Assembly: GCA_013146195.2 (NCBI GenBank)
Contig: CM028377.1
Location: forward strand, 3,472,001 to 3,536,000
Length of the DNA: 64,000 nucleotides
Origin: Codonopsis lanceolata
Taxonomy: Eukaryota > Streptophyta > Magnoliopsida > Asterales > Campanulaceae
Reading direction: 5' to 3'
Shown: in pieces, positions 1 through 11,622 of the stretch
Position numbering within the stretch: position 1 is the stretch's first letter
Layout: every line of letters begins with the position of its first letter
Position numbers and translations under genes: made by a program
The notes under the pieces: model-generated
Told to the model about the DNA's origin: nothing
Seen by the model: only the letters and a program-made list of their open reading frames with translations
Database searches by the model: none

Positions 1-278
1 CTACAGCAGTGAAATAGGGAAAGTTGGGCGCTGCCTATAGGCATTATGGGCGCCGCCTATGGCTGTTGTGGGCGCAACGCCCAAGTTGGCTTACGGCTGC
101 TCCCACTTTTGTTTTCTCTTCTGCTTTTGGCACTTTCACCCTCTGCAATTCAATGTTTGTTAATTCTTTCGTCTTTTTGCACTTTTAACCCTGTAACTTA
201 ACATCTGTTAGTCCTTTTGGCATGTCTTGATATTTTATGACATGTCATAAACAGGGGTATAAAATTGGGGTGTCTACA
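1..278 (-). mobile_element. Partial LTR of a minus-strand Tat/Ogre-like gypsy element
   Basis: Read on the minus strand this begins TGTAGACACCCCAATTTTAT at 278, the same start as the other Tat-like LTRs in this window (753, 44757, 54369). It is truncated by the window edge. It is close to 24177-24455, with only scattered differences by eye. It contains GC-rich near-repeats (GGGCGCTGCC, GGGCGCCGCC, GGGCGCAACGCCC) in its first 100 bases. Confidence 0.75.
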
Positions 279-752
279 ATTCCCTCAACGATGGAGTTTA
301 TGGGTAAACCAAAATTTACCAGTAAACGAACATCGTTGATAAGAAATAGACTCCCTAATATCGAGGAAATTATAATAGGTAAGAATGTAACATGCAACAG
401 TTTACGATGCAACATTTATACTCTCATTCTCTTATGCTGCAACGGACTAATGGGAAAAAAACTGATATGATGCAAATAAAAGTGCTCTGATGGTCGTGGC
501 TACTGAGTAGGCTGCCTACCTTTTTTAGGAATCAGACCAAACGTAGTTCGGCTCATACCGATAACTTAACAACAAACTCTGGGTGAGATATCGTGTTTCC
601 AGGGCGAACCCTCGCAAAGGCACGATGGTGGGACACATGATAAAAAAACATCGTATTTCCAGGGCGAACCATCGTAAAACATGATAATGAGACACTTGAT
701 AATAAACATCGTAGTCCAGGGCGAACCCTCGCAAAACACGATGGTGGGACAC
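279..752 (-). mobile_element. 3' internal tail of the same minus-strand element, with tandem repeats
   Basis: Non-coding sequence upstream (in element sense) of the LTR at 1-278. It matches 24456-24930, including the block CCCTCAACGATGGAG next to the LTR and a GAATCAGACCAAACGTAGTT block. About three degenerate units of roughly 57 bp (core CACGATGGTGGGACAC) lie at about 600-752. The array is cut at 752 by the plus-strand LTR that starts at 753, so this older element was the insertion target. Confidence 0.65.
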
Positions 753-2553
753 TGTAGACACCCCAATTTCGTACCCCTGATATGTGACTCTAACATATGA
801 TATCAAGAACTGTTCAAAATTAACAAATGTCAAGTTACAGGAGTCAAAAATGCGAAAGGCAAAGCAGGATGCGCGAAACAGTAAAATGCGAGGGGTGAAA
901 GTGCCAAAAATAAACATGGAATAGGGACATGGCGCGGCCCAAAGGTTGATTGGGAGCCGCGCCATGCCATGGTGTATTCCGCGTCAACTATGCTACAGTA
1001 GCACTCTCCGTTAACGCATTGTACAATGATCGAAGGCTGGAGTACCTGTTTTATCAGCACGCTGAGGGATTTTTTAATCCCCGATGTATCCTTCCTCCAG
1101 CCTATAAATAGGAGTGCTGGGGCTCACTTCGGTGAAGAGAAAATTAGTCACGAAGAAACACTGAAGGAAAATCCTCTGCGTTCCCACAACGCCGAAGTAG
1201 CGAGAGAAGTGAGATAGGAAGTGTGTAGCCCACCAAAGCTTTCAAACCCCGTCTAAACTCTGCCAAAACACAAATCCACCAGTTAAAAGTGATCCATAGC
1301 CTTTTAGTTAGGTATCCACCCCACTTCCCCGGCCCAAAATCCATAAACTAAGCCGTTACTCTGTCCGAGTAATAGGCTGAAAAACACACAAAATAAGTTG
1401 TTATTCCGCCCAACCAAAAAGGCCAAAACCATCCAAAATAAGTCGTCATTCTACCCGAGTGAACGAGCCAAAACCATCCAGAATAAGTAGTCACTCTGCC
1501 CAAATCACAACAACAACAACAACAAAGACTCCCTCTCCCTAAAGGACAGAGCGAGCACACCACGCTCTAAAAGGTAATAGCCTTTAAGGGCGCTATTTTT
1601 CTTTAAAGTTACTTTTAAAATCCGGCCCAAAGTAGCCAATATAAGCCGTTGTGCTGCCCGAATTTAGTTAGAAAATATTATGTAAACGAGTCATTATAAT
1701 GACCAAATATTTTTAAATATATTTGTAATTATTGTAAGGAAATGGCTGCAAGTCCGTAAATAATGTAGCCACGGATGTATTTGTTTTATTTTCCTGTCTT
1801 TTAATGCTTTGTTTATTTGCTAAGTAAATATAACAATAAGCATACTTTAGCCAAAAACTATTTTTGAGACCGAAAGGGCGAGTTGGGTGCCTAGCACCTT
1901 CCCAACTCGTAACCTAGCCTCCGAACCCGTTTTCTTAATCTCTTGTTTTTTTTTCTTTTTTTCTGATTTTGCTTTATTTTTGCCTTAAAATAAAGATGGC
2001 GACTCTAAAACGTTTTGGATCCAGTGGGGCCTTGCAGCACCTCTTTCTTGCACTTTTCTGTTCTCCCTTAAAAAATGGAAAATATGAATGAAAGGGTGGT
2101 GTATTCACATATCCTGGTATCCCCTAAACAAGGGATAACTTGATGCGGGAAACCCAAAGCTCCCAAAGTGATCAGAAATGGGCCATAAGGCTATTTTTTA
2201 TAAAAATCCATAGTGGGGGCGTTGCAACATCCTTTTTTGCACTTTGCCGTTTTCCCCTAAAAAATGAAAAATGGGAATGAAAGGGTGATGCATTCTCATA
2301 TCTTGATATCCCCTAAAAAAGAGATAACTTGATGTGGGAAACCAAAAGTTCCCATATTGGATCAAAAATCCACTAAAGTCAAACGAGGCACATTCCAACG
2401 CGCTATTTTAGACAGCACTCCTCTCGCACTTTTGATTTCGTCTTCCACTAAACAAGGGAGGGTGGAACGAGAGCAGTGGTGTCCCGCATCCGCACGTACG
2501 CGCACCCCTATCCAAGGGCGCACGGGGTGCGAGCGCAGTCCGGGCGACCCACA
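753..2553 (+). mobile_element. 5' LTR of plus-strand Tat/Ogre-like gypsy element 1
   Basis: It begins TGTAGACACCCC and ends CCCACA immediately before a PBS, giving 1801 bp with the usual TG...CA ends. A TATA box lies at 1103-1110. The block around 1868-1930 (GAGACCGAAAGGGCGAGTTG) recurs in the other Tat-like LTRs here. The part from about 2080 to 2350 contains two diverged copies of a roughly 170-190 bp unit (AATGAAAGGGTG... to ...GATAACTTGATG). A PBS-like core TGGCGACTCT also occurs inside the LTR at 1997-2006. No intact 3' LTR partner is in the window. Confidence 0.85.
1103..1110 (+). promoter_or_regulatory. TATA box of the element 1 LTR
   Basis: TATAAATA within CCTATAAATAGGAG. It should drive genomic RNA of the gypsy element, with transcription starting about 30 bp downstream. 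The equivalent motif occurs in the other Tat-like LTRs of this window. Confidence 0.75.
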
Positions 2554-2554
2554 G

Positions 2555-2572
2555 TGGCGACTCTGCTGGGGA
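2555..2572 (+). promoter_or_regulatory. Primer binding site of gypsy element 1
   Basis: TGGCGACTCTGCTGGGGA lies one base after the LTR end. This motif follows the 5' LTR in plant Tat-lineage elements and pairs with the 3' end of a host tRNA. The matching site of the minus-strand element is at 52571-52587. Confidence 0.8.
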
Positions 2573-3476
2573 ATTGTTTTATTTTAAATAAAATGGATGG
2601 CTAGACTCATAGAACAAAAACTTTTTTTTGTTTTTATTTGTTTCTGGCTAAAGTATGTTTGTTATATTAATTTATGCACTTGAATATTGCGTTCCTATAC
2701 ATCCGTGTCTATATTTGTGGATATGATCGTCCATCTTGCGACAGTTTCGTTCCAATAGTTGTTACAAATATATTTAAAAATATTCTTTTTTTAAAAAAAG
2801 CAAAAAAAAAATTCGAAAAAAAAAGTTTCGAAAAAAAAAAAAATATATTATATATATATGTGTTTACAATAAAAATTCTGGGCAACACAATAAAAGGGTT
2901 GGGGCTTTATTTTTAATATTGCTTTATTTTCGGCTATGTATTATTATATCTTTCTGTTTATTATTCCTTTTTTATTATTCCGTTCAATTTGTACATATTG
3001 GCATTCATTCTGTCATTTTAATTTGGGGACATAGGACCAAATTTGTAATTAATAGGGATAGATAGATTCCCCACTTTTCTTTCTATTTCTTAATGTGATG
3101 TGCTTGCTTTCTTGCGCTCAAACTAAAAAGCCGAGAAAATTCACGCGTAACAGCAAGACATGCCATATACGTTTTTATTTTTCTGTTTATATATATGAAA
3201 ATAAATAAAGACTTTACTGCTTTTTAGATACCGCACACACGTGCACGCATATAGGAATATTCCGAACTGTTACCCTACACCATGGCCAGCCTACCCCCTG
3301 CATAAGCCAACGCTAGAATGCATATAGATTCTCATGACACTTCAATGATCGACCGGTTTTACATCTTTGAATCGTGAATCAGCCCCTGTCGAAAAAAATA
3401 ATAATAATAAATGATGAAAAAAAACAAAAGAATAAAAAATATATATATGTATAATAAAAAATGCGCAAGTTAGAAA

Positions 3477-3522
<46 letters not shown>

Positions 3523-3945
3523 ATATAAAGAAACAAATATAATAATAATAGATACGCAGGGGCTGATTTATTATTCTCTGATGCTCGACCTAGACCATTT
3601 CGAATGGTGGATCCTGGAAAGAGCATAGGCTCTTCGCCTGGGATCAGTCCGGTCCTAGGGAGTCGAAAGGCAGGTGGAATACGTTGGTCATATACTCTTG
3701 AGAAAGAATCCACTGTTCCAGGAAAAGTCCTGAGACCGTCAAAATAAAGTATGTGCTTAGCCGGTCAATTGTAGGGAACATAAATAAATAATAATAAAAT
3801 ATACTAATAAAAGGCATGTTGTACTCCAAGCCCAGAAAGCCTTCAGCCATCCTTCTGATACCTCCTCCATAACCCATTTTCCTCAGAAACCTGACCCGAA
3901 TTTGGAAAGGCAGAGATAGTACTGGCCGGTTAGTACGGGAAAGTA
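2573..3945 (+). mobile_element. Untranslated leader of gypsy element 1
   Basis: No convincing reading frame. It is A/T-rich, with homopurine runs near 2790-2850. The segment 3560-3900 (starting GGGGCTGATTTATTATTCTC) reappears in reverse at about 51300-51660 in the minus-strand element, so it is a conserved Tat leader rather than unrelated DNA. Confidence 0.65.
3481..3518. repeat. (AT)n microsatellite
   Basis: A run of 19 AT dinucleotides in the leader of element 1. A much shorter TA run occupies the corresponding region of the minus-strand element near 51740, so the tract varies between copies. Confidence 0.95.
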
Positions 3946-5876
3946 GTGCGTAAATCGAATAGAGAGGTATCGATGTCGATCGAAAGGCGAATCGGTTCGA
4001 GGGTACGCATCCGAGCGGTATGGCGGCGAAAAGTGAAAGTGCGATCCGCTATGGGTACAGATATAGGGGCTCCAGGGTACGCTTCGACTCCGATGATGCA
4101 GGAATGGTTACACCAAAAGTTGGGTGCAACGACTGATCATATGATGAGTCAAATGGCTAGTCTGGTGCAAAATTTAAAATCCAGTGGTGAGGTGAACTCT
4201 TCCCCTACAGCCCTCCAGGAAGCATCAACATCTCATGTGCCTCCAAACCCAACTCCCCAGCCAAACACTAACCACCAAATATTGCCACTACCCCGAATCC
4301 AAATCCTCCCCCAAGTCCTTACTACCCAAATACCAACCCTTACCTGTATTATCCTCTATATCCTCTCCCAAGTGCCAATATTCCCCAGAGCCCAAATGAC
4401 CTCCCTTTTCCCATAACCAACCCACTCCAAAATAGCCCACATATGGACCCCAAAAGCTATAACCCACCCGGCCAAGTTACTACCTACATACCTTACAATG
4501 ATCCTGGTCACCCAGCCGAAACCACCAATAATCCACCAGCCCAGAATCCATATATTGCCCAAAATCCGTCAACCCAGAGTCCTTATGCTGCCCAAAATCC
4601 GTCAGCCCAGAACCCATATATTGCCCAAAATCCATCAGTCCAGACTTCTTATATTGCCCAAAACCCACCAACCCAATATCCCTATCCAACCCAATATCCA
4701 TATCCAGCCCAAAATCCTTACCAGATACCTCAGCCAGAAATTAACCCAGCCTTCCCTAATCCAGCCAGTATATACCAACAGCCAACTCCCCCAACCACCA
4801 AAATGGAGGTCGACATGGAAACTATGAAGGTCATGATGCTTAAACTTCTCAACAAAGGGGAATTTTCTACGCGGGCACTAGCATTGCAACCTTCAGCAAT
4901 ACTACCATCAAAATTCAAAATGCCCGACATAGAAAATTTTGATGGGACTGGATGCCCTATATCTCACTTGAAATCCTATTCCACCGGCATGCAGTCAAGG
5001 GGAGCTAGCTTTGAGGCTATGGCTTCCAATTTTCACATCACCCTAATAAGGGCTACCAAACAATGGCTAATGTTGTCTGATAGCAGTACCATGAATACTT
5101 GGGACCGGATAGCTGAAGCATTCCTTGAAAGATACAAAGACAACACCAATCCTGAAAATAGAAGGGGCCTTGAGTCGTGCACCCAAAGAGAGAAAGAAAC
5201 ATGTGCTGAGTTTGCAGTCAGGTGGAAAAGAAAGTTGGCACAGACCTTTGACAGACCTGATCTGGCTGAGTCATGCACAATGTTCATTAAAAACCTCCAG
5301 TCTATTTATCTGGAACATATGCGGTATCTCCCTTACACCAACTTTAAAGAAATAGTGGAGATAGGAGCCCGTATTTATGATGATATACGGACTGGGCAAC
5401 TAAAAACCAATACGCCTCCAAGTTCTTTCCGTTATTCCAAAGGAAAGACAACCGCACCAGCACCAGCTGTCAATATGGTAGGAAATGCCTCAGCCCCATT
5501 TTCTACCCAGAATTATAGTTCTGTTCCATGGTACTATAGGTCAGACAGGTCTGTCAATGCAGTGGGAGGAAATAATAGCCTTGGCAGAAATTTCAGAAAT
5601 CAGAACAGGGTGAACCGGTATTATGATGAACTGCAAGCTCCCCAGTCTGTGATACTGCAGGGGCTAATGGCACAAGGAGTGCTAAAGCCTTTGGAGAATT
5701 ATAAGCCGCCAAATCCCCTGCCCAGGAATTGGAACCACGCCTAGTACTGTGAATATCATCGCTCCAGTGGTCACCTCACCGATAAATGCTATACTCTCAA
5801 AAATGCTATCCAGGACCTGATAGATGATAAGGTTATTGAAAAGCCTCCACACAGACCAAATACAGTCAATAACCCC
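3946..5876 (+). pseudogene. gag: gag of Tat/Ogre-like gypsy element 1 (broken)
   Basis: Encodes the nucleocapsid polyprotein. The first frame runs 3946-4416. The protein continues in another frame that is annotated from 4443 but is open from about 4280, so a frameshift lies near 4270-4290. The N-terminal third is Pro/Gln/Asn-rich with degenerate repeats (NPSxQNPYIAQ) at about 4540-4720. The Retrotrans_gag-type core spans about 4830-5410, including WDRIAEAFLERY and KETCAEFAVRWKRKLAQ. An in-frame TAG stands at 5742-5744, followed in frame by a zinc-knuckle-like YCEYHRSSGHLTDKC. The reading frame is then interrupted by the hAT insertion at 5877. The domain assignment is firm; this copy cannot make full-length Gag. 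Confidence 0.85.
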
Positions 5877-6898
5877 TAGGGGTGTGCACGGGCCCTAAGC
5901 CCACGGGCATTGGTAATGCCCAGTATATGCCCATATGGCAGCGGGCATCATTTTAAAAAGCCCAGTACCGTAGACAAGCCCACGTGCATCAGTGAACGAC
6001 ATTGAGCGGGCATTGGACGGGCACGGGCTTAGATGGGCTCTCTGATTGTCTACAATGTAAAAGAATTGTGAAGAACCAAAATTCAACTAATACAAAGTAT
6101 TTTCATTATTTCATTAACTCCTAAACAAAACTACATATGATCAAAAACTTTGAAATCATTCATTTGACTTGCAAACTCAACACACAGATGACAATTAACC
6201 CCTAATCAAATATCATGAACACCTAAAATTTGAAACTCAGATGCTATTTTCAATAAAGAAGCAAGAAAACAAACCCAAATTAGAACAAACTTACATGAAC
6301 ATGATAACAAGATCTGCAATGTCTCACAAAGAGAAAAATAAATATCGAGTGGGTAGGAGGCCTAGCAGTAAAGTGGGAACTGGGAACGGGAAGTCACGAT
6401 TCTACCGAAGGGTCACGATTCCGTCAAGGTACTGAAGAACCGAAGGTAGCCGACTAACAGTCAATTTGATTTAGGGTTTCACACTTTCACTTTGCCTTTT
6501 GAGTTTTGACCTTTTGTATTGGACCTATTGGTATATCACTAATTCACTATATTGACTAATCTGGATAGTGTATAATATATTATAGTAGTATATAATAATA
6601 TAATTTGTGATTTTGTTTATATATAAATTTATATATGATAAATCTAATACTAATAGACACTAATAGAGTAATGATATAATTATAATATATTTAAAATTTA
6701 AAAACTTAATGTGATGATGGGTCGGATCGGGCTTAGATGGGCATTAGAACTTGAAGGCCCAGGTGTGTCCGAACCCGCGGGCATCTAACATCTCTAAAGC
6801 CCAACACTATGTATCAGCCCCTGGGCATAGACACTTTAGGCCGGGCACAGATGGGCACAGCGAGCTGTACGGGCTCATGGGCTGGGCTGCTCACCCTA
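5877..6898. mobile_element. Non-autonomous hAT-type transposon inside gag
   Basis: Imperfect terminal inverted repeats (left TAGGGGTGTGCACGGG, right ending GCTGCTCACCCTA) are flanked by an 8 bp near-identical target duplication: ATAACCCC at 5869-5876 and TTAACCCC at 6899-6906. Length 1022 bp. The subterminal regions are rich in GGGC/GCCC, while the centre is A/T-rich. No transposase frame is seen. The gag-like coding sequence resumes directly after the right TSD, which confirms an insertion. The 8 bp TSD and TAGGG...CCCTA ends are typical of hAT elements. Confidence 0.85.
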
Positions 6899-7446
6899 TT
6901 AACCCCCTACCTCAAATCAATATGATTGAGGTTGATGAAAACTTCTGTGTGCCCAAGTTTGAAATAAATAAACATCCATTTCCATATATCCTTGTTCCCT
7001 TTCGTCCATCCTTATCCACAAAAGAGCCTAGCTGTAATATGCTCTCTTGGGATACTATCATGGGTAGCCAAAATACCTGTAACATTGAAAAAGCCACTTG
7101 GGTTGGTGGAGATGTTAGCCACCTTACCCGATCTGGCCGAGCCTACCAGCCAAACCCGGAAAGAAGTGACCACTTTGGCAAAGACCAAGAAACAGATACT
7201 GGGGCTAAAACGGTGGAAGATACTCTATTAACTCAGATGAAGAAAACTCAGGCCAACATTTCCATCTGGGGTTTACTGTGTGCTTCTAAGACCCACCGTG
7301 ATACACTGCCTAAGTCTTTAAGCCAGGCGGTCATTCCTATTGAAAGCTCCCCAAATGAGCTTACTCAAATGATCGGGAACATCCACTTTGGGAACGTGAT
7401 AATGTTCACTGATCTAGATCTGCCAAAGGAAGGAACCAAACATTGA
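6899..7446 (+). pseudogene. Gag-to-protease linker of gypsy element 1
   Basis: The frame continues the polyprotein after the hAT insertion and runs to a TGA at 7444-7446. It contains INMIEVDENFCVPKFE and LTRSGRAYQPNPE, the type of linker that precedes protease in Tat/Ogre elements. A frame change at about 7444-7448 is needed to reach the protease. The apparent upstream start at 6751 lies in the hAT element and is not genuine. Confidence 0.7.
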
Positions 7447-8041
7447 TGCTCTTCACATCACTGTGGGAATTTTGGCGAAACGGGTTCCCCGAGTTTTGAT
7501 AGATAATGGGTCTTCACTGAATGTATGTCCCGCCAGCACGTTAGCCAAACTGGGAATAAAAATATCAGAACTCACTCCTTCCTCGTAGACAGTCAAGGCA
7601 TACGACAACACCAGTCGATGTGTCTTAGGGGTGGTCACTTTAATGCTAACCATCGGACCGTTAAACATGCCAGTTGAGTTCCAAGTCCTGGATATACCAG
7701 CCACCTTTAGCCTATTGTTGGGACACCCTTGGATTCATGGGGTAAAGGGGGTAGCCTCTTCGTTACACCAGCGTGTCAAATTCGTCCATGATGACCATAT
7801 AGTAATTATTTTGGCTGATAAGATCGTGGAGAATAAGGAAAACGAGGATATCCCAATCCTCGAGATAGAGCATGAGGACACTGGTATTTTCCTTAGTGGC
7901 TTTGAGGTTATCCCCCAAGTTGTAGTCAACGCCATTGAATATGGCTGAGAAACTGACATCACTGGAAAGAAAGTCACTTCCCTAGGAAACATGGTCCCTT
8001 TAAACACGTTTCAGAAAATGAATTATATGCCTGGTCTGGGT
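7447..8041 (+). pseudogene. Retropepsin (PR) domain of gypsy element 1
   Basis: An aspartic protease domain that would mature the polyprotein. Translation from 7448 gives DALHITVG and the active-site motif VLIDNGSSLNVCP (catalytic Asp in D-N-G-S). An in-frame TAG lies at 7586-7588. After it come AYDNTSRCVLGVV, FSLLLGHPWIHG (the conserved second half of the fold) and a linker reaching 8041. The coding sequence is then split by the copia element and continues at 19908. Inactive in this copy. Confidence 0.8.
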
Positions 8042-9321
8042 TGTTGATTCTTATGTTAGATTTATATATGTTCAGTTCATTACATTAGTTTTATACTTCA
8101 GTGGCTAATCGGGCTGCGTATCGATTAGCGTGGCAACTGTGTATAGAACTTTGCCAAGTATAGTTTTTATAGGGCTTTACAGGTTCAGCGGAAGACCTCT
8201 TCAAGCTTCACCGGAAGACCTGCTCAAAGCCTATAAACGGCAGACCTTGTGTCCACCTGGTCTCTCATGACGTGTCCTATCCAGCAATGACTCATTTGAT
8301 TAATTCAAACTTATCCTGATCGTTGTTTGAATTAATCTAAGACATTCCCAGACACATCAAGCTACCGAAAGAAGCTTTCAGCGAAGACTTTTCGTCTGAG
8401 CGATGGCGAGGAAAGCGACTATCTCCTATTATGCATAACAACTCTCGATCTAACACCTCTAAATCACCTAAATTTTGAAGATCGCCCACTTTTCGAAGAT
8501 CTCATAAATCATTCCCTGCTCTAGATATCTGTGAAGACGAATTTCTTGACTGACAGCCCCATTCATTTGATGCATCCATAAAAGAGCTGTTGAAACCTTC
8601 TTCTTCTCTAACAGATTCTTTTGAAGTGCACCTGCTATAAATACTGCCAATGAAGACTGGAAAAACAACTGTACAGAATCGATCGAACACTTAAATGATT
8701 GCTCTGAAACTCCATAACTCCAAGTCTTACAGCTCAGTGCATTCAAGAGATCCTCAACAGATCTAGAAGTACTCGTCAACAACAAGAAGATGTTCATCAA
8801 CACTTATTGTTTTAACTTCTTGTTGTTTACATTCATTAACTATACTTCTGCACGAATTAAATATCCTGTATTTACAGATATTTCATTCCCTAGACCCCAA
8901 ACACAAGTCAATATTTTGTACACGATCCATTAGGAATATTCTTTGTAATAGATCTAGTGGAAAATATAGTGCACTATTTAAATCCAAGGTTGACTGCCTT
9001 GGTGGTGGACGTAGCACTCTTTATAGTGTGAACCATCTCAAAATACTTGTGTTATTTCTTACTGTTTGTCTGCTATTTGAACTGTTTAGTTCTTTGATTA
9101 TCTTTATTCGTTTACAGCAGAACTTAAGTAATTTGTAAAAGGTCTACCGGTAGTCCTTATCGGCAGACCTGGAACAACTACCTTGAAGGTCTTCCGCTAC
9201 TTCAATCTTTTTAATAGATTGCAAGTACCCTTCAAAGAATTTACTAAAAAGTTTTAAGTGTTCAATAAGCTATTCAACCCCCCCCCCTTCTAGCTTATTA
9301 TTGTGCCCATTGGGACCCACA
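8042..9321 (+). mobile_element. 5' LTR of the copia element
   Basis: 1280 bp, starting TGTTGATTCTTATG and ending GGGACCCACA. Its partner is 18654-19907. A TATA-like CTATAAATAC is at about 8636-8645. A poly-C run (about 9280-9289) lies near the 3' end in both LTRs. Confidence 0.93.
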
Positions 9322-9323
9322 AT

Positions 9324-9335
9324 TGGTATCAGAGC
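9324..9335 (+). promoter_or_regulatory. Primer binding site (initiator Met tRNA type)
   Basis: TGGTATCAGAGC follows the LTR end by two bases. This is the standard plant copia PBS, complementary to the 3' end of initiator methionine tRNA. Confidence 0.92.
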
Positions 9336-9390
9336 CTTACTCTTTGAAAACAAGTTTTTTCGAGATTAAACTCTTGAGAGATACGATCAA

Positions 9391-11058
9391 ATGGGACAAA
9401 CACACTACATGCTACCTACATCTAATGCTAACCACGTCCCAATATTGGACAAAGGTCATTTTGATGTATGGAAGGATAAAGTAATGATATTTATGAACTC
9501 TATTGACAACAGATTTTGGAAATGCGTTACTGCAGGTCAACATGTACCAATGAAGGCAAATCTTCGAGCCTCCATCATTTGGGAATCTGCGAAGTACCTA
9601 AAGAAGAATCGAATGGAGAGGATGATAAAGCGGTAGACCTTGACAGCAAAGCAATCAATATCATCACTAGCTCTCTAGACACAAGCACATACCAGCAAGT
9701 GATTCGATGTACAACTGCAAAAGAGATGTGGGAAGCTCTTGTGGAATACTTGGAAGGAGACCAAGACACTAGAGATAACGGAAAATATACATACATCCAG
9801 CAGTTTGATTCGTTCAAAAAGGATCCTAAGGAAACCTTGAGACAAGCATACGACCGCTTCAGTGAGGTAATAAATAGCTGCTTTTCTCTTGGTAAAACTT
9901 ATCATAAAAAGGAAATGAACATGAGGTTTTTAGGCTCTCTAGGTAGCTTATGGCACGTTAAGACCACGGCTATGAAAGAATCCAAAAACTTAAACGAGAT
10001 GACTCTCCGTAGTCTCTACGCAAGTTTGAAGGTTTATGAACTTGAAGTAAATCAAGTTCTAGAGCAAGACAAACTGTTCAGTACTGTGTCTTTGCCAGCC
10101 GTGGTCCAAAAAGAAATCACTGTTGAAAACAAACCTTCCACTTCCTCCTGTGAAAATGGTTTTCTATCCGATGAACAATTTGCTATGTTTGTAAAACGTT
10201 TTCAAAAATTTGCAAAATATGGAAGGAATAACACACACCAACAACCTTTTTAAGAAAAATGGTGAAAGCTCATCTAAGGAAGAGCTTGTGTGTTACAATT
10301 GTAGAAAACCTGGTCATTTTGCCTCCAAATGTCCAAAGCCAAAATTTGAAGCATACCGAAAACCTACTTATAGAAAATTTCAAAAACAAAAGGGTATGTT
10401 GGCTGAAGACATAGAAGACAAACAGGTTGCTACATGGTTTGAGACTGATTCAGAAGAGGAGGAGGATGATTGTGAGCAAGCTAACATATGCTTAATAGCT
10501 CATGATTCAGGTCCTACCTATGACTCTGAAAATGAAGTCGTAGTTTCACCTAGTCCCTTGGATAAAAGTGAAACCAACAGTGACAGCTTCAGTAAGGAAG
10601 AACTTCTCAAGGATAATCAAGATATGCTTGAAGAATTTAATTCCTTTAGAGTAACCTATGTTAAGCTTGCAAAGAACTGTGAGAAACTTACTGCTGAGAA
10701 ATCTCTGATGGCAGCTGAGATTCAAACTCTCAATAGCTGTCAACAAGAAAGTATCAAGCTCAAAGGAGAAAACAAATTCCTTTGTGATAAAATTGAATGT
10801 CTAACTGAGCACAACAAAGGACTCGACCTAGAGAAAATTGCCTTGCAAAAGACAATCGACTCTTGGAACAGCTCCAAAGATACCTTCGAAGAAATCCTTT
10901 CAAGCCAAAAATCCAGTAATGATAAATATGGCATAGGATATTCAGATGTGCCCCTTACGACATTCCCTTCAATCACAGAGAAACAGGGAAACAAGGCCTT
11001 GGCTATTCAAGTGTTCCTTATGTTTACTCAAAAGTTCAGAAAGGAAAAGCCAAGATGA
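9391..11058 (+). pseudogene. gag: copia gag, first part (frameshifted)
   Basis: Nucleocapsid protein. It starts at 9391 (MGQTHYMLP, then HFDVWKDKVMIFM). It shifts frame near 9600 into the 9516-10253 frame and again near 10200-10250 into the 10210-11058 frame. The UBN2/gag core (TTAKEMWEALVEYLEG, DPKETLRQAYDRFSEV) spans about 9700-10050. A CCHC zinc knuckle CYNCRKPGHFASKC lies at about 10290-10331. The C-terminal 200 residues are acidic and predicted-coiled-coil-like (ELLKDNQDMLEEF, ENKFLCDKIECLTEHN), a Sirevirus hallmark. At least two frameshifts make it non-functional as written. Confidence 0.88.
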
Positions 11059-11558
11059 TTGATTCTAAAGAGAAACCTAAAAAGGTAACGGTAAAGAAAG
11101 TAAAGTCTACCGGCAACAACTATGCTAAGGCAAAGTCTGCTGGCGGTAGACCTACTAAACCTCTACCGGTAACTATCAAGTTTGTCTATGAAACATGCAA
11201 GGCTCCTTTACCTGTTGAAAGTAAACTTAAAGGTATTCTACCAAATCCTCCTAAAAAGGTAATCAACAGACAAGCTAAAGCTAAGTCTGGTGGTAACCTA
11301 CCTAGGAAGATTCAAAAGAAACCAATTAAGTCTACTGACAACAAGCAAGCTGAACCAAAAATGAATGTCAAGAAAAAGGATATTCATAATCATTCTTCAG
11401 TTAAAGTCACTGACAGTTCTCTATGGAATTTCCATTTATGTCATTCTTGCAATTGCCTAGGCCATCTGGCCCCAGAATGCCTGCTAAGGTCCACTCCAAG
11501 ATCTGAGAGACCTAGTTCTCTCAAGGTCAGGCAGGTTTGGGTTCCAAAAGGTTGCTAA
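11055..11558 (+). pseudogene. copia gag C-terminal basic region with second zinc knuckle
   Basis: A 167-codon frame overlapping the preceding one by four bases. It is Lys/Pro-rich and ends with a second CCHC motif CHSCNCLGHLAPEC and WVPKGC just before the stop. The WVPK-type motif normally sits upstream of the protease in Sirevirus polyproteins, so this is the gag-pol linker. The terminal TAA and 64-base spacer before the next frame may be degenerate or reflect the gag-pol boundary. Confidence 0.75.
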
Positions 11559-11622
11559 TCCTTAGGACCCAAAAGAAAATAAAGGGGACCTTGTTGCTTT
11601 AATTCTTTTTCAGGAATGCTTC

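Noticed and set aside
6751..6898. Start of the 231-codon frame as a gene start
   Set aside because: The first 50 codons lie inside the hAT element; the real coding sequence begins after its TSD.
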